Part shown: piece after piece, positions 21,495 to 32,899 of the stretch
Layout: each line of letters starts with the position of its first letter
How positions within the stretch are numbered: position 1 is the stretch's first letter
Origin: Calamus simplicifolius
Lineage: Eukaryota > Streptophyta > Magnoliopsida > Arecales > Arecaceae
Reading direction: 5' to 3'
NCBI GenBank assembly: GCA_900491605.1
Contig: UESW01005034.1
Span: 97,857 to 161,856, forward strand
Length of the DNA: 64,000 nt
Notes under the pieces: generated by a model
The model's input: the letters and a program-made list of their open reading frames with translations, nothing else
Told to the model about the DNA's origin: nothing
The model's database searches: none
Made by a program: the position numbers and the translations under genes

Positions 21495-24400
21495 AGATTC
21501 TTATTTGGAATGTTCGTGGGGCCCTGAAACCCTCCTTTCGTTCTTCTTTTGGAAGGCTTCAGCAGCTTCATAACCTTGACATCTGTATTTTGACAAAAAC
21601 TCGTCTTTCGGGGGACAGTTTGTATCGCCTTCGGAGGCAGATTTCTAGATTGTGGAATTCTTATGCTATAAATTCTGCTGGTCTTTCTGGAGGCATTTTG
21701 GTTCTTTGGAGATCGGATAGAGTCCGTGTGGATGCCTTTCATGATTGTGGCCAGCAGGTTGCTTTAGTTGTTTCCGAAGGGTCCTCAGCACCTTGGCTGC
21801 TTTCGGGAATTTATGCCAGTACTGAGTTTAGGATGCGCCGAGTGCTTTGGGACGAGATCCAACTGCTTCTTGGCCGGGGTTTTCCCTCCCTCATTGCTGG
21901 CGATTTTAACTGTATTGTGGGGGCCTCTGAGAAGCGTGGAGGTAGACAATTTGTTGCTTCCCCGGGCATTGTTGAATTCAGGAACTTTATTACCTCTGCA
22001 GATCTTTTGGATTTGGTTTTACAGGACCCCGGTTCACCTGGTGCAATAATCGTCAGGGGTCTGCTAGAGTCTGGGAGAGACTGGATAGGGCTTTGGTTTC
22101 TGCAGCTGGCTTCAACTCTTTCCTTCTGCTACTGTTACTCATTTGCCAAGGATCGGGTCTGACCATTGTCCTATCCTCATTTCTACTGATTTGCCTCTTC
22201 AGCGGTCTAGACAGTTTAAGTTTGAAAAGTTCTGGACTTTTTATTCTTCTGCGAGACATATCATTTCTCAGGTCTGGCGGTTGCCAGTTAGAGGGTGTGC
22301 CTCTTACAGACTTTCTAGACGGCTCCTTCTTGTCAGTCGTAGACTTTCTAGCTGGAACAGGAGGGAGGTCGGGAATATTTTGAGGCAGGTCGAACATGCT
22401 GAGTCTATTATCTCTTCTTTGCAAGACAAGGAGGATCAGCAGGGATTTCTCCTTGATGCGGATCTGTCGACCCTCAGATCCACTCTAGCTGTCCACCATT
22501 CTCTTATGTTGCAGCAGGAAACTTATTGGAGGCAAAGGTCCCGTATTCAGTGGATTAAGGAGGGTGACCGAAATACGAGGTTCTTTCATCAGACTACTTT
22601 GCGGCGCCGATCAGCGAATCGTATCAGATGCATTGATGATGAGGAGGGCCATTCTGTCGAGGATCCACTGGCGATCAGGGATCAGTTTGTTAACTTCTTC
22701 CGGACCAGATGGACTGAGATGTCAGGGGTTGGGTTCCCAGTTTCTCCGGTTCTGCCTTCTTATAAGGTCTCCGATGTGGAGAATGACAGTCTTATCAGAC
22801 CTCTTACTATGGAGGAAATTCGCCTCGCTTTATGGGAGCTGGGTCCTGACAAGGCCCCGGGACCTGATGGGTTTCCGCCCTTGTTCTTCCGCCATTATTG
22901 GGATATTCGGTACGGATGTGGTCTCTGCTATCCAGTCTGTCTTTTTGCTCACTCATATGCCTTCTGACTGGAAGCGGACTCTTGTTACTTGATTCCTAAA
23001 CGTCCTGAGGCTTCCTCCCCTATGCATTACCGGCCCATTAGTCTGTGTACCACTTTATACAAAATCTGAGCTCGAATTTTAGTAACTCGTATGGCTTTGG
23101 TTATGCCTCGTCTTATCTCTCAGGAGCAGGGTGCTTTTCTTAGAGGTCGCAGTATCACGGATAACGCCCTGCTGGCCCAGGAGTTTATGCATGATCTTCA
23201 CCGTGTCTCGGGACGTAACTGCCTCATGGCTATCAGGCTTGATATGGAGAGGGCCTATGATAGACTAAGGTGGGACTTTCTTTGCAGTACTCTTCATGAG
23301 TTTGGCTTCCATGAGGTTTTCGTCGACTGGGTGATGGAGTGTGTCCAAAGGCCGTCTTTCTCTCTTATGATTAATGGTTGTTGTACGGAGTTCTTCCACT
23401 CGGCGATGGGTTTAAGACAGGGCTGTCCTCTTTCTCCATTCTTGTTTATTCTCTCTGCCGATGCTCTATCCGGGAGCTTTCTTTGGCAACGCGGACTTCT
23501 GACATCGACCCTTATGCTGCTGGCCCCCTTGGCCCTTCGCTGTCCCATTTACTTTTTGCTGATGATTGTCTCCTGCTGGGGAGGGCTACTACCAGCAATG
23601 CCTCCACCTTTGCTTCCATCCTTCACTCCTACTATCATGCCTCGGGGCAGTGTGTCAATCTCAGCAAATCACTTATTTGTTTTAGTCCGAGGACGTCCCG
23701 TTCTGTGAAGAGGGCTATATCTCAGATTATGGGCATTCCTTCTCAGTTCGATCGGATGTCCTATTTGGGGATTCCTATTTCTGGGAGACGGCCTCGGTGT
23801 TCGGACTTTAGTTATCTGGAGAGGTGGATCCGTGATCGTCTGGACGCTGGCAGGTGTTTGGTCTCTCTATGATGGCGCGGATTACCCTTATCTGGTCTGT
23901 GCTCTCGTCGATGCCTACCTATCTTTTATCTAACACTGCTATTCCGTTGGCTTGTCTGCGGAAGATTGAGAGATATTTTTGTGATTTTCTTTGGGTTTTG
24001 AATCAAGATGGCCACGGTATTCATCTTCTGGCTTGGGACTCTGTCTACTTGCCTTTGGCTGAGGGTGGTCTTGGTATCCAGTCGTTACTTCTCAGGAGAG
24101 AGGCTCTGACAGCTAGGCATGCCTCCCGGTTCGTTCTTGATCCGAATTTCCTGTGGAGTTCTTTTATGCGTGCCAAGTATGGCAGCTGGAACTCTTCATC
24201 TATTCCTCAGACTTCCCGGGGGCATTCTTTTATTGGAAAGAGGTCTGTCGTCATGCTTCGACTATCCTGGACTGTACCTCTTGGATCATCGGGGACGGTT
24301 CTTCGGTGGATGCCATTCAGGATGCATGGATTGCTGACCTTCCTCTGTCGCGGTGGCCCACTTTTATCTGCTCTGATACTCCTCATGGTATGCGTGTCAG

Positions 24401-25663
24401 TGACCTTATATCCGACGACTGCCCTTCCTGGTCGTATTCTCGGGTGACTAGTTTCTGCGGGACTGAGCTATGTCGGCGTATTCTTTCCATACCTCTGTCT
24501 CCATCTGCTAGTACTGATACCAGGGTCTGGAGGAGATCATGATTGTCTCATGCTCCCATGAGGGACCTCCTCTCTATGTTCAGAACTTATCCTCAGGATT
24601 TGAGGGATTGGGATTGGATTTGGCAACTGTCCGTTCACCCTCGAGTGCGTCTTTTCATCTGGAAACTTGCTCAGGGTATTTTTCCTACCTGCTTCCTTCT
24701 CTCGCATCGTGGATTGAGTATTCAGCCTACTTGCTCGGTGTGTGAAACCGAGGATGAAACTATTGATTATGCTATATTCGATTGTGCCAGGGCTCGTCAG
24801 ATTTGGCAACTCTCTGGTACTTATCCCTGGGTGCACAGTCCTGACTCCCACCATATTTCTTTCCTGAGATTGCTGAAGCAGGGTTTAGGAGGGCCTACTC
24901 ACCAACGGGGATCTCTCTGGGCTTATATTGCTTATCAGATATGGCTTTCCCGGAATCAAATTGTGTTCTCAGATACGGTTCATTCTCCTCGTAGGATCCT
25001 CAGGACGGTTTCCTCCCTCTTTGCTGAGTATTCATCCCATCAGGAGTCCTTTGATTTTGCGAACCTTGGACACTGGGTCTCCCCTGCTGCTGCGGCAGCG
25101 AACCGACGTACGGTTTTCATTTCTTGGGAGCCCCCTCCTCCAGGGTTTGTTAAAATTAACTTCGATGGGAGTGTCCGGGGTAGATGTGCTGGCTCTGCTT
25201 ATGTCATTCGTGATGCTGATGGCAGGATGCTGGCGGCTGGAGGATTTAGCCTTCTTGATCCCTCGGTTCCTATGACGGAGCTCTATGCGACTTGGGCGGG
25301 TTTATCCTTCGCCATTCGGACTCTAGGCGCCCGCAAGCTCATCATTGAAGGGGACTCTATCATAGTCATTCGATGGATTCGTCAGCAGTATAGATCCCGT
25401 TTGCCCTCTATTCCTATCTTATGTGATATCCGAGCTATGATCTTGGAAGCTTCCAACATTCAGATCCGTTATGTCTATCGTGAGGCTAATGTTGTTGCGG
25501 ACTGGATTGCGGCCAGGATGGCCTCTCACTCTGAGCAGTGGATATGGAGACCGGGCGACTGCTGCCCTCTGGTTATGTCCCAGTTATTAGTTTCTGATGT
25601 AACGGTCCGTCCCGACCTAGGGTGGTGTGAATCACCGTCTGTACCAAAAAAAAAAAAAAAAAA
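21491..25663 (+). pseudogene. LINE-1 ORF2 (endonuclease, reverse transcriptase, RNase H), multiple lesions
   Basis: ORF2 starts at ATG 21491 and overlaps the ORF1 stop. The endonuclease shows ILIWNVRGA, GDFNCIV and SDHCPI (after a frameshift at about 22050-22140), but the catalytic Glu motif reads LTKTRLSG, so Glu is Lys. RT shows DKAPGPDGFPPLFFRHYW, QGAFLRGRSITDNALLAQE, LDMERAYDRL, GLRQGCPLSPFLF and FADDCLLLG, scattered over three frames, with a stop at 22990. The RNase H is intact in 24543-25663: INFDGS, TELYA, EGDS and NVVADW provide D-E-D-D. The frame has no stop before the poly(A) tail. Confidence 0.88.
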
Positions 25664-25677
25664 AGCAACAGCCCACG
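25664..25677 (+). repeat. TSD of LINE-1, right copy
   Basis: An exact repeat of 19531-19544 directly after the A-run. In copy B the corresponding place lacks 20 bp that include this target sequence. Confidence 0.93.
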
Positions 25678-26963
25678 TACTGCACCAACCACAGGGCCAT
25701 AAGCTTCCTAATTTTTTGAGCAATTAATGCTTATCACCGCAAGCTAATTAATTTTATTAGTTGCCACTTCCATTCAAATTTCATTGAGATGCCTCGGATC
25801 CTTTTGCTGCATCGTACCTGAAGATTCAATGGATTTTTAGGAAGAGCAAGTCCACTTTGGACTGCCCAACAGCTCATGTTCCATGGAGCCAACCAACATG
25901 ATGTTCTTTTTGTTGCATTGTTAGAAGATCCAGCATATTTTTAGAAAGAGAGTCCACTCTGGATTGCCCAATAGCTCGTGCTCCATTGATCCATCCAACG
26001 CGATACTCTTGCTACATTGTTAGAAGATTCAATAGATTCCATAGAAGCCAACCAACCAACATGATTTAAGAGGTATCATATTTCTAATATATAAGAAATA
26101 AAAAAAATTATATATAAAGCCAAAAGCCAATCAATAATTTTTCATCAACTAGTAGTTGCTTGCCTTCAATGGTTACTGACTTTCGATCAATTGAGTCAAG
26201 ATTTAAGAGGTATTTTAAACTGCAGAGCCCACAAAAAGTCATTGTAAATCAAAATAAATTTTTGATGATTCTTAAAACTAAAAGAAAAACCATATAAAGT
26301 TTTAAACAGCTGTCAATTATGGTCATAAAGAAAGTATTATAAATATAAAGATAAATGAATCCAGTATTAAGATACTTTAAAGTGATCATGATATCTGTAG
26401 CTTAGTTTTTTTTTTTTAATTCTTCTGTCACTTATATTCCCCAGTTCGATCATCTGATCATACTGATTTAATCATATTTATTGTTTGATAAATAATAAAA
26501 ATTATTTTGTACATTCCGATTCAATCTTAATCTTTATTTGGACGCATTGTTACAAGATTCAATAGATTTTTAAGGAAGAGTAGTATGCCCTCCGCTGTAG
26601 ATTACCTAGCAGCTCAATATGTTCCATGAATCCATCCAAAACATGAAGTTCTTGGTTTCTTATTCCACAATATAATTTTTCCTCGCCTTAGCAATAAGCC
26701 AGGGATCGCGAGTAGCGTAGAGCCCCAGCGAACCATTCCCGGAAGCAATGGCTTGCATCAATTATCAAACTACATCATATCACATCATGTCATGCCATCA
26801 AACTACATCTAAAAGTTAATTTTGTTTGCATCCATTGAGATTCCTCTTCTTTGAAAGCAAAGTTGATGGATAACCCAAGAGTCTTGCTCTATTAAAAAAA
26901 AAAATGAAAGTGAAAAAGGACATAGAAGGTAATTGATTGGGTGCACATAAAAAATATCAGCAC
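25678..26963. other. non-coding duplicated sequence, part of copy A
   Basis: AT-rich sequence with no gene. It holds three diverged direct repeats of about 100 bp built on 'AGATTCAATGGATTTTTAGG ... ACTTTGGACTGCCCAACAGCTC ... CCAACCAACATGATGTTCTT' (about 25817-25920, 25921-26020 and a partial one at 26540-26660). The counterpart 54240-56346 is about 1-2 percent different and keeps segments that copy A has lost. Confidence 0.7.
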
Positions 26964-27970
26964 TTTTTTTTTTTATACAGACGGATGATCACACCAATAT
27001 AGGATGAATTGAACCCAATATATAAGAGTACAAAATTTGGATTAGAACAAGAAGACATAGGTCTTCTAGCTTCTAACTCCAAAAATCAGAGTGATAGGCC
27101 ATCCCGACGGCGATTCAGTCTGTCGCTAAGTTGGCTTCCCTATAGATATGCCGAATCTAGAAGCAGTAAACTCCCTAAAGGAGAGATCGAATATCGTAAA
27201 TCAAGAGGTTAGTAGGCAGATGATCACAGTAGTCCTGACGGAGCCAACGAATCACAGTACTAGCATTCCCCTCAATAATAAGACTACGAAATGTCCAAGA
27301 TACGAATGGCACAGAAAATATCAGCCTAAGCGGCATACAGCTCAACTAGAGGCACCGAGGAGTTAAGAAGGCCGAATTCACTAGCTGCTAATATCGCATC
27401 ATTTGACTCTCGAATCATAAAAGTCGATCCTATAGATCAATCTTGAACACTCCTATCAAAGTTGATTTTGATAGATCCTAGAGGCGAGCGCTCTCAAAAT
27501 ACAAAGATCATACGCCGGTGCACTGCCAAGGCAGTATGGGAACCCCAGGGACCAAGGCTATCAAAATCAAGAACTGTTCGATGAAAAGTGTAGCTGATAA
27601 GGAGAAGGCTATCCTGATAATTCTATGTGAAGGAGCATATTTATCAGTGAACATAAGCCGGTTCGGGGATAACCAGACTTGATAAGCTATGTAAGCCCTC
27701 GTCGTACCTATCTGAAGGATGCCTCTCTCCAAATCCTACCTGATCAAGCCCAGAAAGAAGATATAATGAGAAGCAGCACTTTCATCCCAAGGTCGATCAT
27801 CAGAAATTTATCATATCTATTTAGTTCTAAAACAGATAAAAATAGCATGATTAACCGTCTCTTTCTTACTGTCACTCAATGGCATAGGTTGAATGCCCAA
27901 TTCAATTACCGACACCTTTTCACCAACGGTCATAAACGTTCGCAGGTAAATTAGAATTATCGCAGCAGAT
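26964..27970 (-). mobile_element. 3' fragment of an L1-type LINE, minus strand (copy A)
   Basis: On the minus strand it ends CGTCTGTATA followed by an A-run (plus-strand T-run 26964-26974), like the TCTGTACC-A(n) end of LINE-1. The minus frame 27732-27508 reads RAYIAYQVWLSPNRLMFTD, matching AYIAYQIWLSRNQIVFSD of LINE-1 ORF2. A little further along (about 27480-27440) it reads IKINFD, the first RNase H motif. Only about 1 kb of the ORF2 3' end remains; it is 5'-truncated and full of stops. The upstream edge is approximate. Confidence 0.75.
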
Positions 27971-30935
27971 GCGGACCACTGAAAGGCGTAAACACGGTAA
28001 TTAATAAAGCCACCAGATTGCTGGTAGCTTTCAAAGATCCATTCGAGGTCTTAGCACTCCTACGTAAGCGGTGTGGATATAAGAATTGTCATTACGTTTC
28101 GGTGCCCTTCTTAACTCCTAATCCATTCCATTTAATTACGCCGGCGATTATATATGGCTTCTCTGTTGATTCGTAGCAGGTAAACACTAAACAGTACTCA
28201 GTTAATTAACCATGGTTGTGTGTCAAGTAGAACTCTTGCTGAATTTTGGAAGTTACTTGTTTTGGCAAGTTTCCTCTCTCAGCGTTTCTTCTCCTGTAGC
28301 ATGACAAGATTTATAGGGTGAGAAACCTCAAAGTGTAGCACAGGAGAAGAAAAATTATAGGTTGATTAATATTGGCTAAGTGCAAATGTCAAGGATGTTA
28401 AATTTTTTCTGTTGACGATGGTGACGTCTATGAGTGAAAGGTGAAAAGTCGCAGGTATGGCTGGTAAACATGGTTGACGTAAGATTAATGAAAAAAATTA
28501 AAGTTTTATTAATATAAATTTAGAACTTATTTGAAATGGTAGTTGAAGCCGGTTGTTAAAACAGAACTATCTTTTGAATTATTGTCTTAAGCAAGACTTT
28601 GATATTTTAAGCAAGACTTTGATATTTTAATAAAATATATATATATATATATATATGTAAGTCAATACAAATATGATACGATTAGCTAATCATGCCAAAA
28701 CTTCAAAAAGAAACAAAATATAATTATATAGCTAACGTAATACAATACAAATTTATAGAGCATATAACTCATTTAATAAATAAATAATATTAAACCGATG
28801 TGATATAACTTACTTAATAAAAATAGATATAAGCTGATTCGCCTAGCACAATGTATTTAATATATTAAATTAAATAGATTTTAAACGAATCATTATAGAA
28901 TTTACTTGATAATTTGTAATACCACACGATTATTTGATATCCAACAATATAAATTGATTTATTTAAGATTAATTCAAATCTATTTATTTCGTATCAAATT
29001 TAATTACTCTTTCCATGCAACATTAAATTTTATCACCTCTCATATTTTATTGGTCTCAATAATTTAGCTTCATTTATTTTTAAATAATTTTTATTTTTAA
29101 AATTATTAATTTATTTTTTATAAATTAATAATTTTAAATATATATATATATATTTAAAAAAATCCTCACCAAAAACCTTTAAAAAGGTAGAAAAATTACA
29201 CACGAGTATACAGGTTCCATCTTCTTTACGCTCATGTCAAATCACCGTAACAGGTAAAAAAGTTTAGGTCACTGATGAACGCAGCTAAACAAGAATTCAA
29301 AGTTCAAAAGGCTGTCCTGAAACTAAAGTCATGGAAGGCGAAATTAAAGCTTCCTTTGTAGGAGAATCGAGGGTGCCTTTAAACCCATGCACACTGACAA
29401 AAGCCTCACAAATTAAGTCCAGCATAAAATGTCAGCATCCGTATCTGGACTTTCTTTTCTTTTCATTTCTTTTCAAGATTTCATTTCAAGAATCTCCATG
29501 CATCGTCCAAGCTTTTTTTTTTTTTTTAATCCATGCATTAAATTTGAGATGCAAAAATTGTGTGGATAACTTTTCCACATTTGCCGGCACAATAAATTCA
29601 CTGGAATCCCGATTTATCGTTCTGCAGTAAACTCTATTTGATTAAAATTTTAAACTTAAAGTTTCTCTCGTTTAGCTATTTAAACATCTTTTTATTTATA
29701 ACTTGGATCATTGATTAGTTAAATTATGTGTTTTAAGATGCCCTGCATACTTGTATATGGTAGATTATCATGATCCAGACCTACACGAGGGTTTGGGGCA
29801 TGGCAAACCCTAGCTTAAGTTTGACCACTTTGGCATTGAGGGGCACAAATTAAACTTGAATTCTAACACATTTAATATCACATGGATATATGTTTTATTT
29901 GAATTACTAAAGTTATTCCAGTCAAAACTTAATAGTGCAGCTTGGCAGAGGTAGACCATAAGTTAACCTAGCTTGAACCCTAATTTCAAGCTTTTAATTT
30001 GGAGAAGTTTTCAAGTTGGGTTGGATTTGGTTTGATAGCTTTTGTGTACCCTATATAGTATATCCAAATCAACACAAATTTGTGGAATAAGCCTTCCTTA
30101 TTTTTAGGCTCTAAATCAAGCAAACACAAGTATAGTTCAATTTTCTTTAGCTAGCATCTAATTCAACCTAGTTGCAGCTTGGCATTCCAGAATGTGTTTG
30201 GATTGAAAATTTCAATGTTGAGTCGAGTGTGCATTTGAGTGGCCAAGGTGAACCTCTTGTTGGGTTGGGTTTAAGATTAGTAATTTTTAGCTAGTGTTAG
30301 GATTTCTTGAGCCCTCAGACCAAGCTAAATCACTTTTAACCAATATAATTACGCCATTTTCCATACTGCAATTGAAGCATATCTTAGGAAATTAATGGAT
30401 CACATCTCAAAAAATTAAAATAAATGAATGCATGGCAAGATGTAAGTATGCAAAATATGTGAGCATGATGGAATTCATATTACATTGCTTTTAGCCTGGG
30501 GCTCTGCCCAATTGCATTATTGAAAACTCATTCATTGATCCAATCACAACCTAAGTTTAATCGAAATTTATGAAATTTTATGAACCCAAGCCTATCTTCA
30601 AACCCACATTTAGATGGTTAGAGCGTAATGCCAAGCTCTTCCAAGGAAAGGAGGCTTCTAAATTCATATGGCCAATTAGTCATACCTATGATCTCATCTA
30701 CTTGCACTTTAGTGATAAAATATAGAAAAAATATAAAATATTAATGGCAAATGCTAAAGCATAGATAAACTACAAACACTGGTAGTTGACAGTTTGATAT
30801 CTTTAGGTTGTTTTTATACATAGGATAAAAGAAGGATAATATTATAGAAAGGACCAGATATGATAAAAAATATACTATCTTATGTTTAGTACAGTACAAT
30901 AAAAAAATAGATAAAATAAAAATTATTCCATGTTG

Positions 30936-31015
30936 TATTTGATGTTAGATATGATTATATAAAATTATACATATATATTTGATGTTAGATATGATTAGAT
31001 AAAATTTTACATATA
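30936..31015. repeat. two-copy 40 bp tandem repeat
   Basis: Units 30936-30975 and 30976-31015 start TATTTGATGTTAGATATGAT and differ at about two positions. The same pair is found in copy B near 60320-60400. Confidence 0.85.
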
Positions 31016-31600
31016 TATTTCTTATTTGATAATTATACTCTTAAAAAAATAGTAGCTATTACTGAGGTTAAAGGTAAAAAAGAGAATAAAATAGTAGATA
31101 GATAGAATAAAAATAAAATCGCCTACTTTGATATGATATGTTAATCTTCCTTCAACAAAATTAATTATTTTGTGGGATAAAATTTTATCCTATCCTTATA
31201 GAAAATAAATATAGGAAAGGATTAAAAATTTCATCCCTTCTAATTTGATGTATCAAAACCACTATTAAATGAGAAAATTATAGCATCAAACTCATTAGCA
31301 TCTTTACTTAAGAATTAACTAATCTATAATCAAGACAGACACAAGGAGTTGCTGGATATTCCATCATCTTCTTCCTCATATTACCAATAATTGTCAATTA
31401 ATTAGGACCACTAAATTACTTATCAAGGCTTCTTATTGTTAGCAAATGACTCGGGTATAATCTGAGTAATTAGACATTCATATTGAGTAAGCATCTAATC
31501 TTTCTAGCTAATCGAACATCTAGTATTCCTTCTCAAACTAGGAAAAGGTTTAGCCTTATTCTTAGCTTTGCTCGAATCAACTTAGGGTGAGTCAACATGA

Positions 31601-31603
31601 AAA

Positions 31604-31651
<48 letters not shown>

Positions 31652-31662
31652 CTTTTTTTTTA
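31601..31662. repeat. long interrupted poly-T run
   Basis: About 60 bases almost entirely T, broken only by two C. Copy B has a shorter, more interrupted version (60990-61031). It could be a decayed retroposon tail on the minus strand, but no element is recognisable next to it. Confidence 0.8.
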
Positions 31663-32059
31663 TTCGAGTAGGTTGTTCAAATGGACTAGGCCTTATATTC
31701 TATGCTAGACTAGCCCAAAAGGTTAAATATTATGTATGCACATATATATGTCCCTTTTATATAAAATACTCAAAATTAAAGTTTTGAAGCTCTTTTTCAA
31801 CATCAAATTTGAAATGATTCCCTGCTTAATAGAGTTAGCATAGGGCTAATAATTATCTCTTTTATTATATTATTTTGATCCTACATGGGATAATGATATA
31901 TTAGCTCCATTGCCATTATCATGATGAAATATCTTTGGCAAATTATTGGTTTTACCTTTTAAAAAAAAAATTAGCACCAATTGATATTTATCACATGCAT
32001 GGAAGCAACAAATCCAACTAAAAGAAGATTAGATATATACCATCCCTATAAACACTTTA

Positions 32060-32310
32060 GCATAAAAATATGCCCCTTATAAAAATACACCCCTCACAAT
32101 CTAGATCCCCTTATTTAATAAAGCAAATTATCATGTATTCACTACTTTAATGCCTTTATTAATTATACTAAATTTTTGAAGATCATGAGAGGTGATAGTC
32201 AGGCAAATCCTTAGTGGATTTTTTTAAATAGATTTACAATCCCTGATTCTAAAATCCATCTCTATCTTTCTTCCACTTATCACTATGAACATTCTATGTC
32301 CATATATGTA
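32060..32310 (+). pseudogene. decayed WAT1-like gene 5' region, unit 1 (copy A)
   Basis: This segment resembles both 32345-32590 and the real gene's upstream region (39870-39965). Shared features in order are TTTAAATAG (32223-32231), a CAATC block, a pyrimidine-rich CCATCTCTATCTTTCTTCC and CTTATCACTATGAA, with the ATG at 32285. The TATA-like box lies 62 bases before the ATG, against 65 in the intact gene. Similarity is lost soon after the ATG, so only promoter, leader and start codon remain. Confidence 0.65.
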
Positions 32311-32344
32311 TGCATGCAGGTTAAAAAAAGGTCAAATACATTAC

Positions 32345-32590
32345 AAGCTTTAGTAAAAGAGGCACACGTCTCACTATCATATCCCCTTTATTTAATAAAG
32401 TAAATTATCCTATATTTACTACTTTAATTCTTTTACTAATTATATAAATTTCTACTTAAAGAAAAGAAGGGGTGGTACGATAATTGTTTAGTGTTTCTTT
32501 AAATAGATTTTCAATCTCGAATTACAAGACCATTTCCATCTTCCTTCTTCTTATCACTCTGAAAAAGCTATATATGTAAATATATATACA
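32345..32590 (+). pseudogene. decayed WAT1-like gene 5' region, unit 2 (copy A)
   Basis: A tandem partner of 32060-32310, with the same CCCC-TTATTTAATAAAG, TTTAAATAGATTTTCAATC (TATA-like box at 32498) and TTCTTCTTATCACT blocks. The start codon is CTG (32559-32561) instead of ATG, and GAAAAAGCT follows where the gene has GAAGAAGCT. Spacing from box to start is 61 bases. No exon remains downstream. Confidence 0.62.
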
Positions 32591-32899
32591 TACATATGTA
32601 TAGATTCCATTTTTATAAAATACTCATCAATAAAGTTTTAAGTTGTGTTTGGATGGGATATTGAAATGTAGCATTACGCAGCTGCGCGGTGGTCACAGAG
32701 CGAACTACTCTTTTGCCTTTTACTAAAGAATACCGTGTGCATGCTTTAAATTTCGTGCAGTGCGGGCTTCGGCGCTTGTGGCTTTGTTTGCTTTAAGATT
32801 AGTGTAGTGCGGTGGTTTTTCGCCTGATCTCCGGTGTGTCATGCTTTTCCGGCGATCTCTCCTCCTTGGGTGGTCGTCCTGCTTGGTCCCTCTTCTCCA

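Larger units (their letters stand above)
19545..25663 (+). mobile_element. L1-type LINE (LINE-1), nearly full length, disabled
   Basis: A 6.1 kb non-LTR retrotransposon with a 5' region, ORF1 (DUF4283-like plus zinc knuckle), ORF2 (endonuclease, reverse transcriptase, RNase H) and a poly(A) tail (about 25646-25663) after TCTGTACC. It is flanked by a perfect 14 bp TSD. The presence of the 5' region suggests little or no 5' truncation. Frameshifts in ORF1 and several in ORF2, plus a catalytic substitution in the endonuclease, make it inactive. It is absent from copy B, so it was inserted in copy A after, or was never shared with, the duplication. Confidence 0.93.
27971..32059. other. non-coding duplicated sequence, part of copy A
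   Basis: No gene seen. Contents are a 20 bp direct repeat AAGCAAGACTTTGATATTTT (two copies around 28591-28630, one in copy B), an (AT)n run (28629-28656), a two-copy 40 bp repeat (30936-31015), an interrupted poly-T run (about 31601-31662), and long unique-looking AT-rich stretches. From about 29200 the sequence is nearly identical to copy B from about 58610. Confidence 0.7.

Noticed and set aside
29331..29630. 99-codon frame (and its copy at 58659-59014) as a gene
   Set aside because: No known motif, it crosses a poly-T run that differs in length between copies, and the frame is altered in copy B.
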